NCBI GenBank assembly: GCA_009193035.1
Contig: SWDT01000019.1
Location: 1-64,000 of the forward strand
Direction of reading: 5' to 3'
Source: Halicephalobus mephisto
Taxonomy: Eukaryota; Nematoda; Chromadorea; Rhabditida; Panagrolaimidae
DNA: 64,000 nt
A program made the position numbers and the translations under genes. Of this stretch, positions 1 to 11,300 are shown piece by piece (position 1 is the stretch's first letter; each line of letters opens with the position of its first letter). Under the pieces are notes generated by a model, which saw nothing but the letters and a program-made list of their open reading frames with translations, ran no database searches and was not told the origin of the DNA.

Positions 1-1134
1 TTTTCAAAGGTTTCTAAAATTTCTCAAAAATCCTCAAAGGCTTTCAGAAGTCGATGAAAATTTTTGAAACCTTCGAAAAATGAAATATTCATTTTAAATT
101 TTGGATATGTAATTTCTGTATTTTTATTTTAAATACATTTCAAATAAATTTTCCTAAAATTTTGGAATTTTAAGAATTTTAAAAATTCTAGAGTTTTTAA
201 AAATTCTAAAGAGGTTTCTGAAACTTAAAAATTTTGAAAAAACTTCAAAAATATGTGATTTTTGAATTTTTATTTTTTATTTGAATTATTTTTAAATAAA
301 ATTTACAAAATTTATATAATTTCGAAAATTTTTAAAAATTTAATAGAATTTTTAAGATTTTTGACATTTTAAAAATTTAGTAAACAGGATTTGGAATTTT
401 AAAAATTTATGTCAAAATAATTTTTTAAAAAAATTTTTGGATTCTAATTCCCTCAAAAAATGGGAATTTTAAGATGGATTTTTGATAAAAAAAATAACTT
501 TTTTGATTTCGAAGATTTAATTTTTTAAATATTTTTTAGAATTTGTTAGGATTACAGTAATTAGTAATTTTTTTGAATTTATTGAAATTATAATAATAAG
601 TAATTTTTTGGTATTTATTCGTATTACTGTAATTAATTTTTTTTTGGAGCTTATTGAAATTACCGTAATTAATTTTTTTTGGAACTTATTGAAATTACTG
701 TAATTACTGTAATTAGTATTTTTTTTTGTTATTTATTCGTATTACTGTAATTAATAATTTTTTGAATTTACTGTAATTACCGTAATTAGTTTTTTTTTGG
801 TATTTATTCGTATTACTGTAATTAATAATTTTTGGAGCTTATTGAAATTACCGTAATTAATTTTTTTTGGAACTTATTGAAATTACTGTAATTACTGTAA
901 TTAGTATTTTTTTGGTATTTATTCGTATTACTGTAATTAATAATTTTTTGAATTTACTGTAATTACCGTAATTAGTATTTTTTTTTGGTATTTATTCGTA
1001 TTACTGTAATTAATAATTTTTTTGAATTTACCGTAATTATAATAATTAATTATTTTTTTGAATTTACTAAAATTACAGTAATTGATTATTTTTTTGAATT
1101 TATTAAAATTTTTATAATTGATTATTTTTTAGAA
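1..1134. repeat. AT-rich intergenic DNA with degenerate tandem repeats
   Basis: No gene is visible. From about 545 to 1130 the sequence consists of imperfect repeats built from a block reading roughly ATTACTGTAATTAATAATTT followed by TTATTCGT or TTTACTGTAATTACC. Whole blocks recur, for example near 614-790 and 800-990. The reading frame of the next gene stays open through the last repeats (985-1134) only because they lack stops; this is not treated as coding. Confidence 0.7.
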
Positions 1135-1578
1135 ATGTCTTCAGACATGGAGCTTCCAATTCTTTCGACGAACAGCGTCGGAAGCTCCAGACTTCTGATT
1201 CCGAAGCCCTCGAACGGAGACCACCCGGGCCCCTCCCCGACGTCCCTACTCGACGGACCCTCTACAGTACCCCTACTTGATGGGCCTTCAACAATGACTA
1301 CAGTACCCGGGAATGCGGTCCCTACAGTATCTCCGGAAAAAAAGAAAAACAACCTAAAATTGGGCAAAACTAAAATGAAATCGTTCGAATCCGAGGAGTC
1401 GATAGCCTTCATGAGGGACCCCTACAACAAACCCGAACACGTGATAACTCTGAGAGGAAAAGAACTTGTTTTTTTCGTCCTGGGATACATAATTGCAGTT
1501 TTGTGCATTTTGGGACTTTTCGAGTTAATCATGCCGGTCATTTTCGTGGACGATTCTGAAGGCAAAGCCAGCTGGTAA
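1135..1578 (+). CDS. Small single-pass membrane protein, function unknown
   Basis: This 147-residue single-exon reading frame is not recognised. The start at 1135 follows directly on TTTTTTAG, a typical trans-splice acceptor, and base composition changes sharply there from AT-rich repeat to mixed codons. Residues 1-75 are rich in Ser, Pro, Thr and Gly and hold a short duplication of LLDGPST (about 38-54). Residues 66-83 are lysine-rich. One hydrophobic segment spans about residues 111-137 and ends in VIFVDD, leaving a short acidic C-terminal tail. The likely layout is a soluble N-terminus, one transmembrane helix and a very short tail; orientation is unknown. AAATAAAA about 20 bases after the stop could be the poly(A) signal. 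The final codon overlaps a possible GTAATC donor, so a further exon cannot be excluded. Confidence 0.6.
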   Translation: MSSDMELPILSTNSVGSSRLLIPKPSNGDHPGPSPTSLLDGPSTVPLLDGPSTMTTVPGNAVPTVSPEKKKNNLKLGKTKMKSFESEESIAFMRDPYNKPEHVITLRGKELVFFVLGYIIAVLCILGLFELIMPVIFVDDSEGKASW

Positions 1579-3426
1579 TCATTTTCAAAAATGTATATAA
1601 AATAAAAATATCACTTTCTGGAGTAAAATCAGAGAACATTTAAACCTGTTTTAAAAAAGGAAAAATTGACAGACCAGAACGATCGTCCTTGCTTCCGAAA
1701 GCAAAGCCGGATTTTCTCTTGGACATGGTTTTTGAGTAAAAGTAAAACGTCATTTAAATTTTATAAAGTTATTAGAATTAAATTATTAAAATCAAATTTT
1801 TTTTAGTTTTAAAATTTTATATTTTTAAATTATTAAAATTAAGTATTTTTTTAAATTATCAAAATTCAATTTTTTAAACTTATTAAAATTAATATTTTTT
1901 TTTCAATTATCAAAATTAATTATTTTTCTACATTCAATTTTTTAAAATTATTAAAATTAATAATTTTTTTTAAATTATTAAAATTGAGTATTTTTTAAAT
2001 TCAATTTTTTAAAGTTATTAAAATTAAATATTTTTTGAATTATTAAAATTATATAATTTAAAATAATTTTTAATAATTAAAATTATAATTTTTTTAAATT
2101 TAATTTTCTTTAATAACAAAAATAATTTATTTTTTTATTTGATAATTCTCTATTTTGGTGAAATTATAAAATTTCGGATTTTTTAAAACCATAGAAAATT
2201 CGAATTTTATAGTTTTAGGCCTTAATTGGAAAATTACGGAAATTTCTGTTAAGATGAATTTTCCAAGATTTCGTGGAAAACATTTTTGTAAAATTACATC
2301 ATTATCGGACTTTTTAAAACCACGTAACTTTGGGATTTTGCATTTTTTAGTTATACTTAAAAAGTAAAAAAATTAAGATATTTTCAGAATTTTAAAAGAT
2401 ATTTTTATTTTTAAAGTAGTGTAGTTTTCGAACTTTTCAGAAAAATTTAATACTAAATTTCATGATTTTGGTCTCGATTGGAAAGTTGTAAAATTCTCGT
2501 CAAGTTTGTTTTTTTGAATTTTAAGAATTATTTTTATTTTTAAAGTAGTGTAATTTTTAAACTTTCTAGAACAATTAAACACTAAATTTCGGAATTTTGG
2601 TCTTGATTGGAAAGTTATAAAATTCTTGTTAAAACCATTTTTTTGAATTTTAAAAAATACTTTTATTTTTAAAGTAGTATAATTTTCAAACTTTCTAGAA
2701 AAATTTAATACTAAATTTCGGAATTTTGGTCTTAATTGGAAAGTTGCAAAATTTTTGTTGAGATTATTTTTTATAATTCTAAAAATGATTTGTCTGTATT
2801 TAAAATAGAATAGTTTTGGATTGAATAGTCCGACGTTCCAAATGGCCGGTCGTCCTTGGCCCAAGTAAAATCACAAACAAGTTCATTTTTCGCAAAAGAC
2901 ATTCAAAATCGATCACCAAAAAGGTTGAATTTTTTTTAAATTTAGAAATAATTTTAAAAAATCGAAAATTACCAATTTTAATCTATTTATTATTTTAAAT
3001 TAAAATTTTCTAAAATTATTTTAAAATTTTAAATTTTTTCAATCATTTTAAAATTTTTTTTTTCTAATTTTCTTAATTTTACAATTTTTATTTTTTTTTA
3101 GATTTTTATTTTTTTTAATTTTCTTAATTTAAAAAATTTAATTTTTTTTATTTTTATTTTTTAAACTTTATTTTTTTTTATTTTAAAATTTTTAAAATTT
3201 TTTTTTTATTTTTAAATTTTTTAAATTATTTTTATTATTTTTAAATTTTATTTTAAATTTTCTTATAATTTTTGAATTTTATCATTCGTGTCTCAATCAC
3301 GAGGATTAAATCCGTAAATTTATCGCCACAGGAAATCTCCGATTTTTTTCATTTCTGACTGTTGGAATCCAAAATTGGATTTTTGAAGAAAACTGAAATC
3401 GATCGATTTCAGATTAATTTGAACTT
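1579..3426. other. AT-rich intergenic stretch
   Basis: No gene is supported. It holds runs of AAATTATTAAAATTAA-type sequence (1740-2110), a tandem array (entered separately) and near-homopolymeric A/T sequence (2930-3270). GATCGATTTCAG ending at 3412 is the probable trans-splice acceptor of the next gene. Confidence 0.6.
2396..2790. repeat. Tandem array, three units of 129 bp
   Basis: The marker GGTCTTGATTGGAAAGTT (with small changes) starts at 2470, 2599 and 2728, giving a period of 129 bp. The period is a multiple of three, and the minus strand stays open through all copies; that open frame is regarded as a by-product of the repeat. Confidence 0.8.
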
Positions 3427-4514
3427 ATGAAATCTGAACGGATTTATTTTTTCATCAAGTACCTGAGAAAAATTGGAATTGTAAGTTTTAATTGATTTTA
3501 TTTCGTAATTTTTAAAATTAATTAATATTTTTAAGTTTCTTAAAGAATAAATTTTATTTTTTAGTTTTTATGATTAATATTTTTAATTTTTTTAAAAATA
3601 AATTTTATTTTGTATTTTTTATGATTAATATTTTTAATTTTTTTAAGAATAAGTTTTATTTTTTAGTTTTTTAAATTAATTAATATTTTTAAGTTTTTAA
3701 AGAATAAATTTTATTTTCTAATTTTTTATAATTAATTAATATTTTTAAGCTTTTTAAGAATAAGTTTTATTTTTTATGATTAATATTTTTAAGTTTTTTA
3801 AAAATAAATTTTATTTTGTAATTTTTATGATTAATATTTTTAAGTTTTCTAAAAATAAACTTTATTTTGTAATTTTTATAATTAATATTTTTAAGTTTTT
3901 TAAGAATAAGTTTTATTTTTTATGATTAATATTTTTAATTTTTTTTAAAATAAATTTTATTTTGTATTTTGTATGATTAATTAATATTTTTTAGTTCTTC
4001 TCAGCGACGGAATTTTTGTTTTGTTTGATGTTGCCGATGACAGGAACTGTTCCGTTTTCGTTTTTGCAGATCTTGACGAATGCTTTCATGAGTGCTGTTC
4101 TCTACGGGCCCATCAGCGAAGGACTTCCAGAATTCTTCTTTCAGATGAAATCCCTCTACCATGAAAACAAGATTACTGTAAGCCAAAAATCAATTAAATT
4201 TTAATTTAAAAAAATATTTCAGGGATTTTTTAAAATTTTTTCTTCTTCGTTTTGTTCGATTTTTCGATTATTTTTTTTAAAAAATTTATTTTCCGATTTT
4301 TCTGATTTTTATAATTTTTTACTTTTTGGAATTTCTACAACTGCAATTTTGGATAATTTAATTGTTTTATTTTTTGTAATTTTTGACGATCAAAAAATTT
4401 CGAAAAAATCAAAGAAAAACGAAAATCGTTATTTTTTAGCTGATGGCCTTCAGGTCCTGTCCTCCAGGTCCTGGAACCTGGCTGCCTTGGGGGCCTGAAT
4501 TTGGTGGTTTTTAA
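3427..4514 (+). CDS. Small hydrophobic protein with Pro/Gly-rich tail, three exons
   Basis: Exons 3427-3480, 3995-4177 and 4440-4514 join in phase 0 and give 103 residues. Signals are GTAAGT and GTAAGC donors, two TTTTTTAG acceptors, a TTTCAG acceptor 15 bases before the ATG, and AATAAA about 20 bases after the stop. The N-terminal part is basic (KSERIYFFIKYLRK). Residues about 17-55 are hydrophobic and may form one or two membrane segments. The last exon encodes a short tail rich in Pro, Gly and Trp ending in GPEFGGF. The family is not recognised. An alternative acceptor at 4224 would read through AT-rich sequence and is less likely. Intron 1 (3481-3994) consists of degenerate TTTTTAAGAATAAATTTTATT repeats. 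Confidence 0.6.
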
Positions 4515-6426
4515 TACTGTACATAATAGATGAATAAAATAATAAAATTTTATGAATTAAAAAATCTGAAAAAATATACAGTACATGTCTGATTTTAACT
4601 TGAAGATAATTTTCACATTAAAAATCGACAAATTTTTTATAAATAGTGACTAATTGAAGGTAATTGATGAATTTTGTTGTTAATTTATTTTTTTAAGATG
4701 TTGAATGAGAAACTACGGTAAATTGGAAAATAATTGAGTCGTTTTGAAGACGTCAGTAAATGTTTCTAGAACTACTTTGGCGTCTCCTGTTGGGTCTTGT
4801 AGAGAATTCTGAACTATATGAAAATTTATAACTGAAAAAATACAGTAGACTTAATAGAAATTAATTTATCTTCAACTATGTCCGAACTACTTTGGCGTCT
4901 TCTGTTGGGTTTTGTAGAGAATTCTAAAGTATATGAAAATTTATAACTTTGAAAAAATACAGTAGACTTAATAGAAATTAATTTATCTTCAACTATGTCT
5001 GAACTACTTTGGCATCTCTTGTTGGATCTTGTGAAGACTTTTAAGCTATATGAAAATTTATAACTGAAAAAATACAGTACCGATATATTAAAACAGCTCT
5101 AATATATCAGATGCACTAAATACAATGCATCGATATCAACTTAACATATCGATACATTAAATATATAATATTTGATACATTAGAGCTGTTTTAATGTGCT
5201 CTTTTGTGTGTAAAATACGACAGAGAAGCAGATTTTTGAACATCAAAACGAATTCTCCATGGGAAAGCTCTCAATGGCTTTCTCGCGAGCCATAGTTAAC
5301 TGTTTTTTCATAATTTACTGAAAAAGTAAATTTAAAAGACGGAGAAGTTGGAATTGAGTTTTAAAAACATTAGACGTAGGTTAATTATTGTGCATTTATC
5401 TAGTCGTATATTTGTTATTTCGCTTTGAAAGTTACTCGATCAGGTGCTCAAGTGCAACCAGGATGAGTCATGATCAGAGCTGTCTGTTTTGAATTTTTGA
5501 ATCAATTTTTGAATTAATTTCGAATTAATTTCTAATCAAATTTCGAATTAATTTCGAATTAATTTTTAAAACAAATTTCGAATTAATTTCTAATCAAATT
5601 TCGAATTAATTTTTGAATCAATTTTTGAGTCAAATTTTGAATCAAATTTTGAATTAATTTTGTTTGGAAATTGAGAAGTTCGAATCGAATTAGTTTGATT
5701 CGAAAATCGAAAATTTCAACAACTTGACAACTCTGGTCATTGTTACGTATAAAACAATTTTTTTGTTTTTGATTATCACTGAAAAGGATTTGTTTTGATG
5801 AAAACTAAATTTTTCGAAAATTGTTTTCATAATGGCAGTTTTGTTGGATTTATGGGAACTGATATTAGTTATTTGTCCTAAACATAGGAAAAAGTTGTAA
5901 ACGGTTGTTATTCATTTTTTTCTTTTTTTACTCACGTTAGTTTTGAAAGTTTTTTTAAATCAATTTGTTTACTTAACTGACATGTTCGGTTAATTCAACT
6001 ACTAAAAACTAGTTTAAAAACAAAAGAAACGAGATAAATATTACGAAATAAAGGAAGTAAATGCCGCTGGGAACAATTGTCGTACTGTACTTTAATTATT
6101 TCTTTCGTGTTTGTTATTTCTGTCCTTAGTACTTATACTTCAATTTTTACAACTTTAGCACTTTATCGAACGTTTTCAAAGCAATTACAATATAGGATTT
6201 ACAACATTATATACTCAAACTTGGACTTCTCTATTGTTCGCTTGCGTTCGCGCATCTCAACCTTTCTGATCATCTTCAGGGAATTCTTCTCTTACTAGGA
6301 TCATCTTCAAAGAATTCTTCTCTTACTAGAATTATCTTTTCGGTCTTTCTGACCTCGCTTCTTTCTTTGATGAGTGCGTCTTAATCGTTTGTAGTCAGAT
6401 TGCGGCTGGCAAGGCCTGGATCTGCA
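4515..6426. other. Intergenic stretch with short repeats
   Basis: No gene is supported. It contains three imperfect copies of a roughly 110-bp block with GAACTACTTTGGCGTCT (4770, 4885, 5005), a fold-back element (entered separately), and degenerate AATTAATTTCGAATTAA sequence (5490-5690). A short open frame at 6077-6298 has no protein-like features. Confidence 0.55.
5065..5215. mobile_element. Short fold-back element, TTAAAACAGCTC family
   Basis: The left side carries TATTAAAACAGCTCTAATATATCAGAT and the right side the reverse complement ending in TTAGAGCTGTTTTAATG, followed by TCTTTTGTGTGTA. The interior is made of ATCGATACATTAAAT-like steps. The same modules recur near 45.2-45.7 kb and 47.5-49.1 kb, so this is a dispersed non-autonomous family. 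No coding sequence is present. Confidence 0.6.
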
Positions 6427-6498
6427 ATCTTCGGTCAGGAATCGGACCTGAGTCTCGTAACTTTGCAGTCACGTATACTACCATTGTACTACCGAAGC
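6427..6498 (-). tRNA. tRNA-Cys-like gene or tRNA pseudogene (GCA)
   Basis: Read on the minus strand from 6498, a 72-nt cloverleaf folds. The acceptor stem is GCTTCGG with CCGAAGA (6 of 7 pairs). The D arm is GTAC/GTAT with loop AATGGTA. The anticodon stem is CGTGA/TTACG with loop CTGCAAAG. The variable loop is 4 nt, and the T arm TCAGG/CCTGA is fully paired around TCCGATT. A-box (TAGTACAATGG) and B-box (GGTCCGATTCC) promoter elements are recognisable. Anticodon GCA would mean cysteine. Deviations are an anticodon loop of 8 instead of 7 nt, C instead of T at the position normally pseudouridine 55, and a mismatch at the first acceptor pair. It may be a decaying copy or an unusual working tRNA. 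Confidence 0.5.
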
Positions 6499-6820
6499 TT
6501 TACAACTTTAATTTAAAAATTAAAAACGATTTTAAATAACTTTACATATGTTATATAATATTTTAAAAATTATTTTAAGTAAATTCCTACTTTATAGAAT
6601 TTCGATATAGTATTTCAAACATTCTTAAAACCCAGAATTAGCCTCTAGAATCCTGGATTTTGAAGACTAACTTCTGATTCTGATTTTAGATTCAGAATCC
6701 ATGGATCTGATTATATTATTATAAATATTTTTGTTCAGTTTTAACTCTAGAATTGAAACATAACGATTATGTGACATTTCTGTCCTAAACATGTATCTCC
6801 ATATTTTTTAGTTTTTCAAG

Positions 6821-7516
6821 ATGGATCACAACAATAATGATCATACTGGTATGCAGACGACGACAGAGATGCCGATGCAAATGGAAAATATGAAAACGTA
6901 TTTCCATTTTGGAAGTTCAGAAACGATTTTATTCGACTTTTGGAAGACAACTAATACTTGGGGTTTGTTTTTTTTTAAATTATTAGTTTTGTGGAAAGTT
7001 TTTTAGAATTTTATAAAAGTTTTTAAAATTTCCCAAAAATGCTTGAAAAAATCCATAATTCAATTGCAGTTTCTGAAGCTTTCTAGGATCTTGTAAAGCT
7101 TTTTGGAATCTTCCATACTTTAGTGAAAACTTAAGTTTCTAGAAAAAACAACTTCGCAACAGTGCGAATTTTCCAATTATTTACAGTAGTGATTTTTTAA
7201 AAATTGTCCTTCAGGAATCATCTGGAGCTCCATTGTGATTTTCGTTCTTTGTTTTGTCTACGAAGGAATAAAATGGGTCCGTACCTATTTTCGAAAGAAG
7301 GGACCAAGTTCCCAAGTCCAAGTACTTAAAGATGTTCCTAGAAAAAAGAAACTGACTGTCGACATATTCGTTGATGAAGCCCTCCATGCAATTCAGCTTT
7401 TCTTAGGCTCTTCACTTATGCTAATTTTCATGACCTTCAACGTGTGGCTCTGCACAGCTACCGTACTCGGCAAAGTTATCGCTCATTTGTTTTTTCGTTT
7501 TCTGTATCCAGATTGA
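6821..7516 (+). CDS. CTR-family high-affinity copper transporter
   Basis: Exons 6821-6962 and 7215-7516 (phase 1) encode 147 residues. CTR/SLC31 proteins form trimers that carry Cu(I) across the plasma membrane or endomembranes. The N-terminus is rich in Met and His (MPMQMENM, then YFHFGSSETILFDFWK), the family signature before TM1. TM1 is at about 45-63. TM2 contains the MxxxM copper-selectivity motif at M116 and M120 followed by TFNVWL. TM3 follows directly at about 130-144. The cytosolic loop (65-100) is basic. The TM3 packing motif, usually GxxxG, reads GKVIA (G133, A137). The protein ends soon after TM3 with no His-Cys-His tail. The acceptor TTTTTTAG lies 10 bases before the ATG. A second CTR paralogue lies 5.4 kb downstream on the other strand. 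Confidence 0.9.
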
Positions 7517-8319
7517 GACAGATCCAATACGGTTGTTCAAGACGAAATCTGCTGTGGTAGATGACTCGATATCTTCAAAGAGGATTTATGATTGCTTCTT
7601 GGAGATTCTCCACAGGTTAAAAAACCATTCACAAAATATTTAAAATACTATTTAAAAAGGATAAATTTTGTAAATTACCGAAATTTTGAAGTAGAACTTT
7701 TACAGTACGTCCCAGAAAATAAACTATATCAAATTTCCTTGAAAAAAAATCGTTGTTGAAGGGATATAAACTATTACTTTGATAATTATTGTAATTCAAA
7801 ATTCAGCAACAACATCGTAAATATGATATTATTACTGAATTCAGTAACATCGTAAATATGGTGTCATTACTGAATACAGTAACAACATCGTAAATATGGT
7901 GTCATTACTGAATACAGTAACATCGTAAATGCGATATTATTACTGAATACAGTAACATCGTAAATATGATATTATTACTGAATACAGTAACGACATCGTA
8001 AATATGATATTATTACTGAATACAGTATAGATGATTAGTAGTATAGGTGTTTTCTGTAATCTGTTTTTACTGCCTTTCTGAAGATGACATCAATTGACTT
8101 CAATCAGGACTAGTTATCAATTTTCGAACCAAAATTTGAATTAATTCGATTTGACGAAATACTGACTTTGATTGCAATCAACCTCATCTCCGGGGCCGGT
8201 AGTTCCAGTTATTGCAACATGAGTTTCTCCAAGAGAGACTTGGCACATAAGGTTAGTCTATCACAGATATAAGAAGTCGAAAACAAATAATTTTCATTTT
8301 CATATAGCATTGAAGCAGG
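7517..8319. repeat. Intergenic stretch with 40-50 bp tandem repeats
   Basis: From about 7795 to 8030 there are six imperfect copies of a unit containing AACATCGTAAATATGATATT and ATTACTGAATACAGT. The rest shows no gene. CATATAG at 8301-8307 is the probable trans-splice acceptor of the receptor gene. Confidence 0.7.
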
Positions 8320-11300
8320 ATGAAGATCTTGCTTTTGGTGTTTTTTCTTTTTCCACTTTCTCTCTCTTGCGATGAATACGAATACAGTGAGTTTTAAAAA
8401 ATAATAAATTAATAAAGATAACCTTCAGCTTGTACTTTCAATTCTCATGGACAACCGGCTCAATGTCGGTTTTTTTGTCCTCCCGGAAGAAACTGCAATT
8501 GCAGTAAGTTTTTGTTCAATCACCGTATTGAGTGAAGATGAAAGAGGTTCTTGTAAAAATATAACAGAATTATTAAAATTGAGGCAGTAATGATTTCTGG
8601 AAAAATTATACTTCTGAATAAGTTGAAAAGCCTCGGTCTGATCTGGTATAGCCTCAGCTCGTTCTAGAAAATTCTCTCATTTGGTCAAGATCTGTCTAGA
8701 ACCTTCTGTTTGATCCGAGATATATCTTTAAAAAGTCCTGGTCTTCTGAAGAAAGGATTTTAAATATTTCGATCAAGTCTGATATGGATTTCGAAACGAA
8801 GTTCTGATTTAGTTTTACATGAATCTTTCTGGAAGGTTTTAGTTTGATTTGGAATGGGTCTCTTTAGGAGATTTCAGATTAGTTTTGGATTTTTTGATAT
8901 GTGCTGAAATCTATAAAGAGGTCGACATTAAAAAAAATTATATTTTTGCACAATAATTGAGTAAACTGATCTAATGTTGAAGTAGACTGTAGCTTTCGAG
9001 TTTGACTACGATATCGACCTCTTTATAAACTGATCTAACTAGATCTAATTTAGGAATTTTTTATAAAATTTATTACAATTTTAGAATTTATATTTTTTGT
9101 TTTTCTAAAGATTTTTAATAATATTGAATTTAATTTCATCGATTTTTTAGCTTGTCCTTCTAATTTCTTCAAATGTAACGTTTTCAACTTTTCCGAAGAA
9201 TTTTCATATGGTACTAATGCTCTGATGTCCGAAACATTGTATCAGATGCACATTCCTGAATGCATTCCGGATTCCAAAAAAGACGACGGATATTACGACT
9301 GTCCTGGTAAAGAAGACGAAACCTATATTCCTCTGTGGAAATTAAACAAAACAATTTGCGAAGGGGCTTTTCAATGTAATTCCTTCTCTTCGCTCACTTG
9401 TATCGACCGAAATTTCCTTTGTGATGGAAAAATAGACTGTTATGACAAAAAAGACGAAGAAAACTGCAATTACAGTAATCTAACCCAGTACCCCAAGGTG
9501 GAAGATGGTTTATCTTTGGGGGTTGTCTGTAGCGAAGATGAATTTAATTGTGGAAAGTTCTGCATTCCTTCAATTTGGAAATCCGATGGCCATATCGATT
9601 GTCCAAACAAAAAAGACGAAGAAAACGCAATCGGCGGATCTTTCAGATGCTCTCCAGAAGCCTTCAGATGTTCTCCTGAAGCCTTCAGATGTCCCTTCGA
9701 ACCCAAGTGTGTCGAAAAAGACAAAGTTTGCGATGGAGTTTCGGATTGCCTCGGGGCTTATGATGAACTCAATTGTAAATTCGTGTGTCCAGAAGGAAAA
9801 TTCAGATGCACCAACGGCCAGTGCGTCGAGAAGATTCTGAAGTGCGACGGAACCATCGACTGTAAAGATGGCACTGATGAACATGGTTGTGCAAATTTGA
9901 CCTACAGAAATAAGAATATTTTCATCGTAAGTAATTCAGTGTAAAACTTTGCAAATTGCAAAATTAGGATTGTTACGAAATAGTCTCGGTGAGGATTTCT
10001 CAAAAGTTAGAAAATTCCAAAATTTTAATTTTTAGGTTTTTTCGAAATATTCAGAAAATTCTAAAAAAGTTAAAAATTGTAGAATTTTTGAAAATTTTTG
10101 AGTTTTTAGAAGTTTCTACAGTATGCTAGAAACTGTAATATATTTTTATAATATTTTAAAGAAGTCTAAAAACGTAATTATTCACTTTTAAATTAATTGA
10201 TGAATTTGCAGTGTCGTCATTCGGATATCCATATTTCTGACGAATTCCTCTGTGACGGAACCTCGGATTGCCCGGATAACTCGGATGAATTCAACTGTAC
10301 TCTATCTTCCAACTGCGATCGTAAGCACTTCGAATGCAAAAAAAACAAAATCTGTATTCCTTCTGTCTGGAGGTGCGACGGCGATCGGGACTGTCCGGAT
10401 GGATCTGACGAAGACGCTTGTGTCGCCACCTACAGTACCCCTCCGAGGTGTCCTGGTACTCTGAAGCTCTGTCAAGATGGATCTTGCAAGAAATTCTGTC
10501 CTTCGAAATGCGAATCGGATTCTTACACTTGTCCAGATGGAGAATGCATCAAGTACTCCGAAATCTGCTCCACTAAGAACTGTAAAAATGAAAACATCTG
10601 TAACTCCACCAATGTGATTTTCGGCTGTGACGTCACGAAGGACCCTAACTGTCAAAAGAAAACTATCAATTCTCAAGTTACAGTATACCAATGTAAATTT
10701 GGGTTTTCGAACTTCTGGGGTCGAGGCTGCGAATCCGACAACAGAAGCATCTTTGTGGAATACTGTAGAATTAATTGTAAAATGCTTTTCAGTTCTTTAG
10801 GTTTTATGGAAAATTGCATGTGTTACCCTGGCTTCAGAAAGCTCTACGGGTCTACGGTAGAAGAGTTCAAAGGAGCTAGATACAGAGTGGATTCTGGAAA
10901 CAAAGCAGAACTGCTTCTAACAGCTCCAGATCAGATTCTGAAGTACAATTTTCATTCGAAAAAACTGGTCAAAATCGGGAACACTCCAGAAGACCCCATG
11001 GCCGGAAGTATTTATTTTCTGAAAAATCAGATTCTGATTTGGAACAATCTAAAAACTCGGAAAATTATGAAATGCAATTTTCCGTTTCTCCAAGATCATT
11101 TTAACGGAAAATGCAAAAATAAAACTACCGTAGTCTCAGATGTTATATCGTATTATTTATCCGTCGACTGGACCCATGAATTACTGTATTATGTTAACGA
11201 AGAAAAACTTTCAATTTGTGTCGTCAAAATGGCTTCTGAAAATCAGATTCCAATGACCGTAATCCAGGGCTCCTATCAGCACTTCAGAGGCCTCCAACTT

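Noticed and set aside
985..1134. N-terminal extension of the first gene through the upstream repeat
   Set aside because: The frame is open only because the AT-rich repeat lacks stops. The TTTTTTAG acceptor and the sharp composition change support the start at 1135.
4225..4497. Read-through third exon of the small gene from the TTTCAG at 4224
   Set aside because: It gives a Phe-rich low-complexity sequence typical of intron DNA, while the acceptor at 4439 gives a compact exon followed by AATAAA.
6077..6298. 73-codon frame with hydrophobic start
   Set aside because: No initiation context or family; flanked by direct duplications of TTCTTCTCTTACTAG.
7795..8030. Regularly spaced direct repeats as CRISPR array
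   Set aside because: Eukaryotic context, imperfect repeats and spacers that are themselves repeats.
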